DNA of 64,000 nt from Evansella halocellulosilytica (GTDB lineage: Bacteria; Bacillota; Bacilli; Bacillales; Salisediminibacteriaceae): positions 154,156-218,155 of the forward strand of contig NZ_NIST01000001.1 in assembly GCF_002335745.1 (NCBI RefSeq), in the 5' to 3' direction. Below the pieces are notes generated by a model. The model did not search any database. It saw nothing but the letters and a program-made list of their open reading frames with translations, and had not been told where the DNA came from. The position numbers and the translations under genes were made by a program. Below are positions 23,750 to 33,030 of the stretch, piece after piece. Every line of letters begins with the position of its first letter. The stretch's first letter is position 1.

Positions 23750-24763
23750 TTAACCTTTTGCTAACTTTTTATGGTGTGGGATTTGTGGAGGTTGCTCTAA
23801 CCATGCATTTTTAATCATTATGTCAACCCCGTCTTTTGCAAATTGAGAAATCTCTGTTGTTAGGCGAACATAAGAAGTGAAAATATCCGTTCGTAAGCTT
23901 GCTGCTGACGCGGTTGCATAATTTGAGGTGCTTGATGAAGTGAGTAGAGATATATGAAACATAATTAATTTATCCGAAAATGGTGATATTGTTGAATCAG
24001 TTACTTCCAAATCCCATGGCATTGGGGAGGGAAGATCATCGTCTGTTAACATAGTGGTAAAGACTTGCACATGTTTAGTTGCTATTTCCTTTGCTTTTGT
24101 ACAATAGTTTCGAACTTTTTTGGACTTAGCAATTTGGGCAAAACCTGTCATAAGAGCTTTACCCAAGGAATTCGTTTCAACATTTGCTTCAATATGAGTA
24201 ATTTCTACAACATTTAAAGGTCTGTTATTGTTATTTAAATTTAGTATTCCACCTAAATAACTCTTTTTGTCAACAAAGTCAACATGATCGGAAGTTGTCA
24301 CATAAGGATTTCTTACAAATAATCCTTTTGATAATAACGCTTCCGATGTTTTATTATATAACTCTGTAGAAGTCTGTATCGCTTGACTTAGGAAGTGACG
24401 AACATCAGCGTGTGCTGCAGTTGCCAAAGCTACACCATAAACGGATAATCCAATTTTAGACATGTTCTTGAGGTAATATAAATAAACCGAATCTGAAAAC
24501 AGGCGTGGAGCAGTTGGGCTTACATCCTCATCGGTAAATCCAATTGGCAACGGTTGGTTATCGTTTTGTAGTATTTCTTTACTTAAATTAAAATTTTTAA
24601 CTGATATATCGAACGCAAATTGTAATGCTGACTTTATTTCAGCATCATCAACATTGGCTAAAAAATATTTCAAAATACAAATAGAAAAACTGTTGTTTTG
24701 ATAGCTACTCCAAACCACTGAGATCTCTGAGGATGTTAGCCTTAGATTTTTTCCTTCTCTCAT
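23750..24763 (-). CDS. DUF3231 family protein
   Basis: 337 aa, two copies of a ferritin-like four-helix unit (about 5-165 and 175-325), the normal build of DUF3231. Repeated motifs: RLTSSEISVVWSSYQNNSFS and VEITHIEANVETNSLG begin each half; SKEILQNDNQPLPIGFTDED and VFTTMLTDDDLPSPMPWDLE are the matching loops. Some relatives are linked with spore-coat or inner-spore proteins. ATG with AGGAGG. Function unproven. Confidence 0.9.
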   Translation of the reverse strand: MREGKNLRLTSSEISVVWSSYQNNSFSICILKYFLANVDDAEIKSALQFAFDISVKNFNLSKEILQNDNQPLPIGFTDEDVSPTAPRLFSDSVYLYYLKNMSKIGLSVYGVALATAAHADVRHFLSQAIQTSTELYNKTSEALLSKGLFVRNPYVTTSDHVDFVDKKSYLGGILNLNNNNRPLNVVEITHIEANVETNSLGKALMTGFAQIAKSKKVRNYCTKAKEIATKHVQVFTTMLTDDDLPSPMPWDLEVTDSTISPFSDKLIMFHISLLTSSSTSNYATASAASLRTDIFTSYVRLTTEISQFAKDGVDIMIKNAWLEQPPQIPHHKKLAKG

Positions 24764-25110
24764 TTAGTATTCCTCCTATGTATTGTTATTAAATAATATC
24801 CACTTAATTTTGGACATTTATTCAACTTTGCTATCTTCTAACACTTGTAGGAAAGAATAAAAGTTCAGGAAGCTTTGTAAAAAACATATAAATAAAATTT
24901 GGTGAATGAATGTAACTCAAGTAAGATGAGCTTATTTTGAAGAGGAACAGCTTACAATAGTCATTTGCTTCGTAGTACAACGATTAGATTCAATTAAAAA
25001 ATGAAAGTCCATAATCGTATGATTGTGGATATCATAAGCCTGATTTCTCGGTAAGAATAAGAAGGATTAGGCTTTTGGGCTTTTGGGCTTTTGGGCTTTT
25101 CAACCTTCTT

Positions 25111-25331
25111 GAGGACAGGAGATCCGTTATGTGTGAACAAACCGGTGTTTTTCAAAAGTAGGCGGCCATCAGGTACGCTATTGCTTAAAAATGACTTTGG
25201 TTTAGGCAAATTTAGACGAAATAAGGTCCCTCGTGGCCGATAAAATGAAAAAATAGCTCAAATTGATCAAATAAAGGATCCTGTGTCCGCCGGGCAAGAT
25301 GAGTGACTTTTGAGGACAGGAGATCCGTTTA
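25111..25331. repeat. 184-bp four-arm repeat, inverted, plus a partial copy
   Basis: Same element as at 12413 and 16539 but in reverse orientation: GAGGACAGGAGATCCGTTAT at 25111 through GTGTCCGCC at 25291. About 200 bp from the start a second copy begins (GAGGACAGGAGATCCGTTT at 25312) and breaks off after 20 bases. The tandem period is therefore kept, but the second unit is truncated. Confidence 0.75.
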
Positions 25332-25359
25332 ATGAAGTTTTTTTGTATTAAAACATTCT

Positions 25360-25396
25360 AATCGCATAGATTTCCATAGCGGACACCTATGCGATT
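25360..25396. terminator. Hairpin downstream of the catabolic operon
   Basis: Perfect 10-bp stem AATCGCATAG/CTATGCGATT with a 17-nt loop containing AGCGGACAC, a piece of the 184-bp repeat. It lies 40 bp past the aldehyde dehydrogenase stop on the minus strand and is followed there by AGAATGTTTTAAT. Likely a weak terminator. Confidence 0.5.
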
Positions 25397-25436
25397 CACA
25401 TTTGTTTTCGCTTTTCAATAAATTATTTCTAATCTT

Positions 25437-26879
25437 TTATTGAAATTTAATTGCTATGTTTTTTAATTGCGTGTAATTATAAAGGGCAATAAATCCTTTT
25501 TCTCTTCCAAACCCACTTCTTTTATAACCCCCGAATGGCATTTGAACACCACCACCTGCTCCATAATTATTAATAAAAACTTGACCTGACTCAACACTGT
25601 GTGCCAGCTTGTGAGCGCGGTTAATATTAGAAGTCCATATCCCGGTTACTAAGCCATAATCCGTGCTGTTTGCTAACTTTAAAGCTTCTTCCTCATCCTT
25701 AAATGTCAATACCGTTAAGACTGGTCCAAATACTTCCTCTTGAGCGATTTCACACTCATAAGGAACCTCATCAAAAATCGTCGGCTTTATGTAAAAACCG
25801 TTTTCACACCCTTTGATCAATACCCGTTCTCCTCCAGTAATGAGGCGACCATCACTTTTTGCTCTATCAATCATTCCTAAGATCCTATCAAATTGCTTTT
25901 TATTTAATATAGGTCCAACATCACTGTCTTCGATTCCAGGACCTATCTTTAATGACTCGAATTTACTGACAACCTTCTCTAAAAATTGATCTTTAAATGA
26001 TTCTTCGATAATTAAACGAGACCCTGCAGAACACGTTTGACCTGCATTTTGAATAATTGAACGCACAACTGTTTCTACTGTTTTTTCAACATCACAATCT
26101 GAAAAAACGATGTTTGGTGACTTTCCTCCAAGTTCTAATGTCACCGGGACAACATTTTCTGCAGCTAATTTCATGACTGTTTTTCCAGTTGGAACGGAAC
26201 CAGTAAATGTAATATGTTGAATATGTGGATGGCTGCACAACGCAGCTCCAGCCTCGTGTCCGTAACCTGTAACATGGTTAAAAACACCATTTGGTAAACC
26301 AAGTTCATGAAAGTATTCTGTCATTTTATTCGCTGTCATTGGCGTATCTTCAGCGCTTTTTACAACGACCGTATTGCCAGTAGCAATCGCTGCTGCGACA
26401 CTTCGAGAAATAATTTGTATTGGATAATTCCAAGGTATAATATGAGCCGTAACACCAACTGGCTCTCGGACTGTATAATCAATCATTCCGTCTTCAATAG
26501 GAATTGTTTCTCCCATTACCTTATCCGCAGCTCCACCGTAAAACTCAAAATATCGAATGGCAGCATCAACGTCAGCGTACCCTTGAGTGAGTGGTTTACC
26601 AACATCGAGAGTTTCTAACTTTGCTAGTTCATCACGTTCATTCTTCATTTTTGCAGCAACCTTCATTAACAGTTCACCACGTTCATGTGGCTTTATCATC
26701 ACCCACTCCTTCTGATTAAATGCTGAACGAGCAGCTCTTACTGCCTCATTCACATCCGCCTCAGTTCCTCTAGGTATGGTTGTAATGAGTTCACCATTTG
26801 CTGGGTTTTTCACTTCTATTACATCACCGTTTTTAGCCTCTACCCAAGTTCCATTTACGTACATTTGGATTCTTTCCAT
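25437..26879 (-). CDS. NAD(P)-dependent aldehyde dehydrogenase
   Basis: 480 aa, the standard length. Residues: PWNYPIQ (Asn of the oxyanion hole, about 152-158), VVKSAEDTP, FTGSVPTGK, catalytic Glu in TLELGGKSPN (about 250), catalytic Cys in QNAGQTCSAGSRL (about 285), and QEEVFGPVLTV. C-terminal GGVQMPFGGYKRSGFGREKG is typical of betaine/aminoaldehyde and related ALDHs. Oxidises an aldehyde to its acid. Last gene of the operon; the aldehyde cannot be deduced. ATG after GGAGGT. Confidence 0.92.
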   Translation of the reverse strand: MERIQMYVNGTWVEAKNGDVIEVKNPANGELITTIPRGTEADVNEAVRAARSAFNQKEWVMIKPHERGELLMKVAAKMKNERDELAKLETLDVGKPLTQGYADVDAAIRYFEFYGGAADKVMGETIPIEDGMIDYTVREPVGVTAHIIPWNYPIQIISRSVAAAIATGNTVVVKSAEDTPMTANKMTEYFHELGLPNGVFNHVTGYGHEAGAALCSHPHIQHITFTGSVPTGKTVMKLAAENVVPVTLELGGKSPNIVFSDCDVEKTVETVVRSIIQNAGQTCSAGSRLIIEESFKDQFLEKVVSKFESLKIGPGIEDSDVGPILNKKQFDRILGMIDRAKSDGRLITGGERVLIKGCENGFYIKPTIFDEVPYECEIAQEEVFGPVLTVLTFKDEEEALKLANSTDYGLVTGIWTSNINRAHKLAHSVESGQVFINNYGAGGGVQMPFGGYKRSGFGREKGFIALYNYTQLKNIAIKFQ

Positions 26880-26910
26880 TCCTGTACCTCCTCATCGAAT
26901 TAACACAGGA

Positions 26911-27660
26911 TTACACGCTTCGTCCCCCATCAACATGAAGGACTGCACCTGTTACCATTCGGGCTTCAGATGATAATAAATATTTTACTGAATGAGCAAT
27001 ATCTATTGGTTTTATAAGGCTTCCTAATGGTACACTTTGTCGAAAAGTAGTCTCTTTCATTTCATCTACATTTGAACCTTCCTTTGCAAACTGACCTAGC
27101 ATATTCGTATCTGCAGGTCCTGGGTGAAGAGTATTTACCCGAATAAAATCAGGAGCTAATTCAAGTGCTAGAGCTTTTGTAAACGACTCAACAGCCCCTT
27201 TTGATGCAACATAAACTTGTAAGCCCGGACGAGGTCTCGTTGTAGACACTGAACCGATGTTAACAATTGATCCAGCTTTATTTGGTCTCATATATTTCAC
27301 GGCTTCACGGCATGTTAAAAATACCATTGTCATATTCACATCCATGATTTTATGAAATTGATTGACATCAATCTCTTCGACTGGAGTTGCACTTTGTGCT
27401 AAGCCTGCAGCATTGACGAGACCATCAATTTGACCAAACGTATCTACCGTTTTTTTAAAAGCATCACGCACAACACTTTCTTCTAAAAAGTTACCTTCTA
27501 TCGTTAATAGGTTTTCGTTTGGTTCTAAAGATGAGAGTGAAGAAACGTTGACATCACAGCCAACAACTTGTGCTCCATCAGTAAGTAATTGACTGACGAT
27601 CTCCTTGCCCATCCCTCCCCCGGCACCGGTAATGATAAAGGTTTTATTTTCAAATGACAT
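26911..27660 (-). CDS. Short-chain dehydrogenase/reductase
   Basis: 249 aa from the ATG at 27660 (CGGAG 9 nt upstream). Classical SDR: TGAGGGMGKEI cofactor loop (about 10-20), D at CDVN suggesting NAD(H) preference, NAAG, catalytic Ser in NIGSVSTT and Tyr/Lys in YVASKGAVE, PGPADTNM. C-terminal TGAVLHVDGGRSV. Oxidoreductase of the same catabolic operon; 20-bp gap to the preceding dehydrogenase gene. Confidence 0.9.
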   Translation of the reverse strand: MSFENKTFIITGAGGGMGKEIVSQLLTDGAQVVGCDVNVSSLSSLEPNENLLTIEGNFLEESVVRDAFKKTVDTFGQIDGLVNAAGLAQSATPVEEIDVNQFHKIMDVNMTMVFLTCREAVKYMRPNKAGSIVNIGSVSTTRPRPGLQVYVASKGAVESFTKALALELAPDFIRVNTLHPGPADTNMLGQFAKEGSNVDEMKETTFRQSVPLGSLIKPIDIAHSVKYLLSSEARMVTGAVLHVDGGRSV

Positions 27661-27681
27661 AAAATCACTCCGTTCTATCAC

Positions 27682-28734
27682 TTATTCCTTGAACGCCAAT
27701 AAGATCGCCTCTCCCATTTCCTCTGTCGATGCTGTTCCGCCTAAGTCAGGTGTAAGAGAGGCGCCCTCTGTTAAAACTTCTTCTATTGCATTCATGACTC
27801 GCGCCTTTAAACGACCGTACCCAAGGTGTTCAAACATTAAAGCAAGTGACCAAATTTGGGCAATAGGATTTGCTATCCCCTGGTTAGCAATATCCGGAGC
27901 AGAGCCGTGAACGGGTTCAAACATCGAAGGATACGCTTTCCCTGGATTAATATTTGCAGATGGGGCTATTCCAAGCCCACCGACAATTGCTGAACCTAAG
28001 TCAGATAAAATGTCTCCAAACAAATTTGATGAAACAACGACCTCAAAGCTCTCTGGACGTTGAATAAAATAAGCAGCTAACGCGTCAATATAAATTTTCT
28101 CATACTCCAAAGTTCCATATTGTTCTGCAACCTCTTCAGCCACCTTGTCCCAAAATTTCATCACATGGATAATCGCATTTGACTTTGTTGCACTCGTAAC
28201 CTTTTTGTAACCGTGTTTTTTTGCGTATTGAAAGGCATATTCAACAATGTTAGAGACACCTTGCCTTGTCATAATCGTATTTTGTACAGCAATCTCTCGC
28301 ACCTCTCCAGTAAACATACTGCCTCCAACATTTGAATACTCGCCTTCAGCATTTTCACGCAAAATTACGAAATCAATATCTTCAGCATCCTTGAGTGGAC
28401 TAGAAAGCCCTTTTAAAAGTTTAACTGGTCGAAAATTTACATACTGCTGAAACGTTTTACGAATAGGCATTATTAGTTCCCAAACAGTTACGTCATCAGG
28501 AACACGCGCATCACCAATTGCACCAAATAAAATAGCATCAAAAGATTTTAATAGGTCTAACCCATTGTCAGGCATCATTTGACCATGTTTTAAATAGTAA
28601 TCAGAATTCCAATCAAATTCTTCAGCAATCAGATCAATCCCTTCATTCCTAACTTGTTCTAAAATTTTGTATGCTTGTTTCATCACTTCCGGTCCTATCC
28701 CATCTCCAGGTAAAACAGCAATTTTTACACTCAT
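27682..28734 (-). CDS. Tartrate/D-malate dehydrogenase-type enzyme
   Basis: 350 aa, isopropylmalate/isocitrate dehydrogenase superfamily: VLPGDGIGPEV at the start, LRENAEGEYSNVGG (TTUC/DmlA-type substrate loop rather than the LeuB form), TSATKSNAIIHVMKFW, NLFGDILSDLGSAIVGGLGIAPSANI and EPVHGSAPDIANQGIANP. Expected to oxidise tartrate, D-malate or a similar 2-hydroxy acid with NAD and Mn or Mg. Start overlaps the M20 gene by 4 nt. Confidence 0.9.
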   Translation of the reverse strand: MSVKIAVLPGDGIGPEVMKQAYKILEQVRNEGIDLIAEEFDWNSDYYLKHGQMMPDNGLDLLKSFDAILFGAIGDARVPDDVTVWELIMPIRKTFQQYVNFRPVKLLKGLSSPLKDAEDIDFVILRENAEGEYSNVGGSMFTGEVREIAVQNTIMTRQGVSNIVEYAFQYAKKHGYKKVTSATKSNAIIHVMKFWDKVAEEVAEQYGTLEYEKIYIDALAAYFIQRPESFEVVVSSNLFGDILSDLGSAIVGGLGIAPSANINPGKAYPSMFEPVHGSAPDIANQGIANPIAQIWSLALMFEHLGYGRLKARVMNAIEEVLTEGASLTPDLGGTASTEEMGEAILLAFKE

Positions 28735-29966
28735 GATTCATGGCCTTCTTGATTTAAAAATCGTAATGCAGCTTGGCGGTATATTTCTGTTGTTTGACCG
28801 AGTTCTTTTATATCAATGTATTCATTTATTTGGTGGGGGATTTCTCGATCACCAGCACCAATTGTAACGATTGGTACACCATGTATATGTAAAAATGTGC
28901 CATCCGTAGCTCCTGGTACTCCATTATAAATAGGTTCTACATTTAACACTTCTTTCACAGAATTGTAGACAGCACGCACAACAGGATTATCTTTATCTGT
29001 AGCTGTTGGAGGTCGGTCATCTAATACTTCATAATCTACCTTAAAGTATTCGTCCTCAGCTTTTAGTTCGGCAAAAATCTTTTCAATGCCTTGTAAAATT
29101 TCTTGATGGTCCTGGCCAGGGACTGTACGTATATCAAACGTAGCCATACAACGATCCGGAATTACATTTATTTGCGCATCTCCTTTAACAGGAGATTGTA
29201 CAATAGTTGGAGAAATAGACGGCCATTTTAAATAAGGATCTTCCCCAAACCGCTGAATCTCTTGTTTTTCATAGTTTTGAAGAGCTATAATAATCTTTGC
29301 CATCCTCCAATTCGGATTAATTCCACTCCAGGAAATTGCCCCATGCGCTTGTTTGCCGTATACAGTCACTTTTACACGTAAGGCTCCACGTTGTGCAATA
29401 CATACATTGTTTTCTTCAGGTTCGCAAATAATCGCCCCATCAACATTGTCTGCCCAACCTTGCTTAATAAAGTGTTTAATCCCGATCATCAAACCTTCCT
29501 CATCACAAGGTATACAAAGAATAATTTTCCCTTTGAACTCTTCTTTATCTTCTAAAATCGAACGTACCGCTGTAATCATACATGCAAGATTACCTTTAGT
29601 ATCATTTGTTCCACGACCGTACATGCGCCCTTCTACAATTTCTGCTCCAAATGGGTCATAATCCCATGTCTCATGATCACCTTCTGTGACAACGTCCGTA
29701 TGCCCTTCGAACAATAAGGTTTTCCCTGGTTTACCAGAATCGATCACACCGATCACATTTGGACGTCCGGGAACGACTTCTTCAACATGAACGTCGATCC
29801 CAATGTCTAGGTGACGGAGAAAGTCTGCTATATAATAAGCAACCTTCTCCTCATTCCCTCCAGGTATCCCAGGTTGATAAACACTTTTTATTTTCACGAG
29901 TTCTTGGGTTAGCGAGACTACACGTTCATAGTCTCGCTCCAGTCTTTTCGTTTGTAACATCGTCAT
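28731..29966 (-). CDS. M20 family deacylase, ArgE/DapE type
   Basis: 411 aa from the ATG at 29966 (GGATGGAG upstream); an ATG six codons earlier is possible. Metal site: EGHTDVV (His, Asp), RGTNDTKG (Asp), CDEEG (catalytic Glu pair), CEPEENN (Asp/Glu), and late His in PGATDGTFLHIHG. The lid domain GQDHQEILQGI..DEYFKVDY is intact. Removes an N-acyl group from an amino acid or related amide. Sits between transporter and dehydrogenases, so it may release the imported compound's core. Confidence 0.9.
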   Translation of the reverse strand: MTMLQTKRLERDYERVVSLTQELVKIKSVYQPGIPGGNEEKVAYYIADFLRHLDIGIDVHVEEVVPGRPNVIGVIDSGKPGKTLLFEGHTDVVTEGDHETWDYDPFGAEIVEGRMYGRGTNDTKGNLACMITAVRSILEDKEEFKGKIILCIPCDEEGLMIGIKHFIKQGWADNVDGAIICEPEENNVCIAQRGALRVKVTVYGKQAHGAISWSGINPNWRMAKIIIALQNYEKQEIQRFGEDPYLKWPSISPTIVQSPVKGDAQINVIPDRCMATFDIRTVPGQDHQEILQGIEKIFAELKAEDEYFKVDYEVLDDRPPTATDKDNPVVRAVYNSVKEVLNVEPIYNGVPGATDGTFLHIHGVPIVTIGAGDREIPHQINEYIDIKELGQTTEIYRQAALRFLNQEGHES

Positions 29967-29990
29967 TACACTCCATCCCTCCATACGTAC

Positions 29991-31475
29991 TTAATTGTTT
30001 TGTACTAATTGTTCATGAGCTTTCGCACTAACAGGAAATTCATAAGCTTCTCTTTTAATAAGTAAACTAAAGGTAACAAATGCCACTAAAGATAGGATGA
30101 CAGGTATTACAACAGCGTGAACCCCGAATAACTCACCGTGGGCACTGTTATATTGGAAAATTGCTATATAAGAAACGATACCGGTAATCATTGAGGCAAG
30201 TGCACCATATTTGTTGCCGTATTTCCAATAAAGACCTAATATGACTGGCCAAATAAATGCTGCCTCTAATCCACCAAATGCGAAGAGATTTAAGAAAATT
30301 AATAGTTCAGGTGGATTAATTGCCAATAAGAAAACGATAATCCCTAATACAGCGGTCACACCCATACTTACTTTTTTCACGTGGTTGTATGAAGCTTTTG
30401 GTTTAACATAATTAAGGTATACATCTTTAACAACCGAAGAACTAACGAGAAGTAGTAATGAGTCAACTGTGGACATCATCGCTGCTAAGGGTGCCGCTAG
30501 CACAAGCCCCGCAAGCCAACCAGGTAGTACTTCTAATGCAATCAAAGGAATAACTTGGTCAGCCACTTCTATTCCTGGCAATACAGGTCGGGCAAATACA
30601 CCGATTAAGTGCATGTTTAACATGATAAAACCAACAACTACAGTTCCAATTAATAATGCTTTATGCATTGATTTTGAATCACGATACGACATTGCACGAA
30701 CAGCCACTTGAGGTAATGCAACAACACCTACTCCGACTAGTATCCAGAAAGAAGAAACATATAGAGCAGTCAGTGATCCGTCATGACCATATGGAGTCAC
30801 AAGGTTCGGGTTCTCCATCATTAAATCATTAAAGATAGTTCCTAAACCGCCACCTGCAATAATGACACCAATTAACAGCAGCAACGTCCCACCAAACATG
30901 ACAATTCCTTGTAATGTATCAGTAAACGCAACAGCGCGGAATCCACCGATAATGACATAAATTAAAACGGCAATTGCAAATACAAATAATGCAGATGTAT
31001 AAGTCAGACCAGTTAAAGACTGAATTAAGTATGCACCACCAATCCACTGTGCCGCCATGGCTGCAAATAAAAAGATGATGATACTTAATGCTGAAAGAAT
31101 AACGACTGAAGTACTCTTATATCTATGCTTCAAAAAGTCAATTAACGTAATAGCTTTGTAGCGACGTGCCACGATTGCAAACTTCTTCCCTAAGACTAAA
31201 AGCACAAAATAACCCGTCGCTACTTGTGTCATAGCTAATAAAACCCACCCTAACCCAATTGAATAAGCAGCACCTGGGCCTCCGAGAAAACTTGATGCAC
31301 TACCATATGTAGCGACCATCGTCATCGCAAGAACTAGTCCACCTAGTTCGCGACCGCCAAGAAAATAATCGCTTAAAAAAGACGTTGATTTAGCCATTTT
31401 ACGGTTGGACCAAACCCCAATAAAAAAGATAACAACTAAAAAGATTAATAAAGGTAGTAAAACATCCCAATTCAT
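29991..31475 (-). CDS. Sodium:solute symporter, PanF-like
   Basis: 494 aa with about 13 membrane helices. SSS family: DYFLGGRELGGLVLAMTMVATYGSASSFLGGPGAAYSIGLGW at the N-terminus, GGFRAVAFTDTLQGIVMFGG (SSS signature), AAPLAAMMSTVDSLLLLVSSS (sodium site region). The best fit is the pantothenate/monocarboxylate-type branch, in agreement with its YhdT-like partner. Imports the operon's substrate with sodium. Overlaps that partner by 4 nt. Confidence 0.9.
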   Translation of the reverse strand: MNWDVLLPLLIFLVVIFFIGVWSNRKMAKSTSFLSDYFLGGRELGGLVLAMTMVATYGSASSFLGGPGAAYSIGLGWVLLAMTQVATGYFVLLVLGKKFAIVARRYKAITLIDFLKHRYKSTSVVILSALSIIIFLFAAMAAQWIGGAYLIQSLTGLTYTSALFVFAIAVLIYVIIGGFRAVAFTDTLQGIVMFGGTLLLLIGVIIAGGGLGTIFNDLMMENPNLVTPYGHDGSLTALYVSSFWILVGVGVVALPQVAVRAMSYRDSKSMHKALLIGTVVVGFIMLNMHLIGVFARPVLPGIEVADQVIPLIALEVLPGWLAGLVLAAPLAAMMSTVDSLLLLVSSSVVKDVYLNYVKPKASYNHVKKVSMGVTAVLGIIVFLLAINPPELLIFLNLFAFGGLEAAFIWPVILGLYWKYGNKYGALASMITGIVSYIAIFQYNSAHGELFGVHAVVIPVILSLVAFVTFSLLIKREAYEFPVSAKAHEQLVQNN

Positions 31476-31774
31476 GAGGTATGGCTCCTTTCTTCTGTTA
31501 CATCTTCATCTTCTAGTGAAATATCAACAAGTACATATTTGACAACGATAAAAACAAGGACGACCATTACCACAAATCCAGCGATACAGCTCCAAAAAAA
31601 CCAAGCAGGAAAACCTAAAATGTATGTGTACTCTTCTGGTGGTTTTGACCCCATCGTATAGGCAAAGCCATACCACCATAAAATATTAAACACTGCCAGT
31701 ATTACACCTATCCAAGCTTCTCGATGTGCGATCTGAAACCGCCGATCTTTAGTCTTCCCCATAGAAACACTCAT
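31472..31774 (-). CDS. YhdT/DUF997-like small membrane subunit
   Basis: 100 aa, two helices: WIGVILAVFNILWWYGFAYTMG with GSKPPEEYTYILGFPAWFFWSC, then FVVMVVLVFIVVKYVLVDI. DUF997 proteins accompany PanF-type symporters (yhdT-panF pairs) and this gene overlaps the symporter gene. First gene of the operon. ATG after AAAGGGGA. Confidence 0.9.
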   Translation of the reverse strand: MSVSMGKTKDRRFQIAHREAWIGVILAVFNILWWYGFAYTMGSKPPEEYTYILGFPAWFFWSCIAGFVVMVVLVFIVVKYVLVDISLEDEDVTEERSHTS

Positions 31775-32460
31775 AAAAAGTCCCCTTTCTTTATTTAAAC
31801 ACGTCTTCTACCTAACCTTTTTAAAAGACATGTTTAATCTCAATAATAGATGACATAGAAAAAAATTAGCGTTATAACTCAGTTGAATTCTCTTATTTAA
31901 AAAAAGATAGCTAGAATTCAAGTAGCACCTTCGTTTCAAACCGTCATTTTTCTTTAAAAACTTACTATAGGTTTTTTGTCAGTTATATTAATCTATTTAT
32001 ATTTGTTAATGATAACCCCATATTATATTAATTTTAAATTTTCCGACTTTTTATTACATTAGACATTTTGTAAAATGAAAGTGGACTTTCATAAGACAAG
32101 TTGAGCAAAAGGGATTGAGAATGTTGATCAAAATATAGTAATGGCGAGAAAAAATAGTTGAAAATAAAGTCAAAACTAGAATTTCACTCAAGTAAATAAT
32201 ATGTACGTAACAATTGACTTGGTTTTCTTTTGGCAGGAACAATAACGAAACCCTATATTTCATTTTTATCTGTCATATACTGCAACACTTCCGACTATCC
32301 CCTGTTAGATCCATCCTCACATTTCCGTATATACTCGGTAGTTCCATTTGGAAAAATATAGATAATTATCCATATACACCGTTTGTATACTTCTTACACC
32401 ACTTCCTGCTATTCATAAAACACCTTTTAAATAACCTATACCCCAAAAAGGAGAATCCAC
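31775..32460. other. Divergent regulatory region between the catabolic operon and comK
   Basis: 686 bp, very AT-rich. The promoters of the minus-strand operon and the plus-strand comK-like gene must lie here. AAAACACCTTTT (about 32418-32429) resembles a ComK K-box (AAAA-N5-TTTT), but its gap is 4. No riboswitch or regulator gene seen. Confidence 0.45.
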
Positions 32461-32943
32461 ATGACAAAAATGATCCAACATTATGAGATTAACGAACAAA
32501 CGATGGCCCTTATTCCAGCACAGCAAATTGAATTCGATACGATTGCAATTGAAACCAATGGACGCTACTTTGTAAAGCAAACACCTATGAACATCATTAA
32601 GCGAGGGTGTCTTGAAGGAGGATCTAATTACGAAGGGAGAAGAAAAGCGGTGACACACTTAACGGGCACGATGCATAAAGTACCGATCCCAGTGAATCCG
32701 CACTTAAACCTTTTTGCTTTTCCGACTCATTCACCGAAACACTTCGAATGCGGGTGGCTATTTTATCATCATATTCGTCAACTCTCCCCTACCACTCCGC
32801 ACGAGACCACTGTCACCTTCACGAACAACGAGACAATTCAGGTCAACACTTCCTATTACACCTTAGAAAAACAAATTCACCGAACGTCCTATTGTGTTAT
32901 CCGATTTTCATATAAAACAATGACATCTGCAAACCCTTACTAG
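32461..32943 (+). CDS. comK: ComK-family competence transcription factor, short form
   Basis: 160 aa. ComK backbone: YEINEQTMALIPAQQIEFDT, KQTPMNIIKRGCLEGGSNYEGRRKA (GSSYxGRK in classical ComK), KVPIPVNPHLNLFAFPTHSP, FECGWLFYHHI, then FTNNETIQVNTSYYTLEKQIHRTSYCV. B. subtilis ComK is 192 aa; this one ends soon after the last motif, so the C-terminal tail holding the MecA-binding FMLYPK segment is absent. It may be a ComK2-like paralogue. ATG after AAAAGGAGAA. Activates DNA-uptake genes in relatives. Confidence 0.88.
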   Translation: MTKMIQHYEINEQTMALIPAQQIEFDTIAIETNGRYFVKQTPMNIIKRGCLEGGSNYEGRRKAVTHLTGTMHKVPIPVNPHLNLFAFPTHSPKHFECGWLFYHHIRQLSPTTPHETTVTFTNNETIQVNTSYYTLEKQIHRTSYCVIRFSYKTMTSANPY

Positions 32944-33030
32944 GTTTTGTTATCACAGTTAATTTCCGTGTATACACGGTGTTGTCTCTTTTTAGATCAC
33001 AAGATAATGGTCGAAAAAGGGGACTGTTTT

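Larger units (their letters stand above)
24764..25436. other. Gene-free stretch with tandem and palindromic repeats
   Basis: 24764-25060 is AT-rich with nothing recognised. 25068-25098 has about four tandem copies of GGCTTTTG, a plausible slippage product. The 184-bp repeat follows (25111-25331) and then the hairpin at 25360-25396. Confidence 0.5.

Noticed and set aside
25068-25098. CRISPR-like array
   Set aside because: The units are 8 bp without spacers, and no cas genes are present.
24994-25209. 71-codon minus-strand frame
   Set aside because: It consists of translated tandem and palindromic repeats, without a start site.
32418-32429. ComK box upstream of comK
   Set aside because: AAAACACCTTTT has a 4-nt gap instead of 5, and no second box at helical spacing was found.
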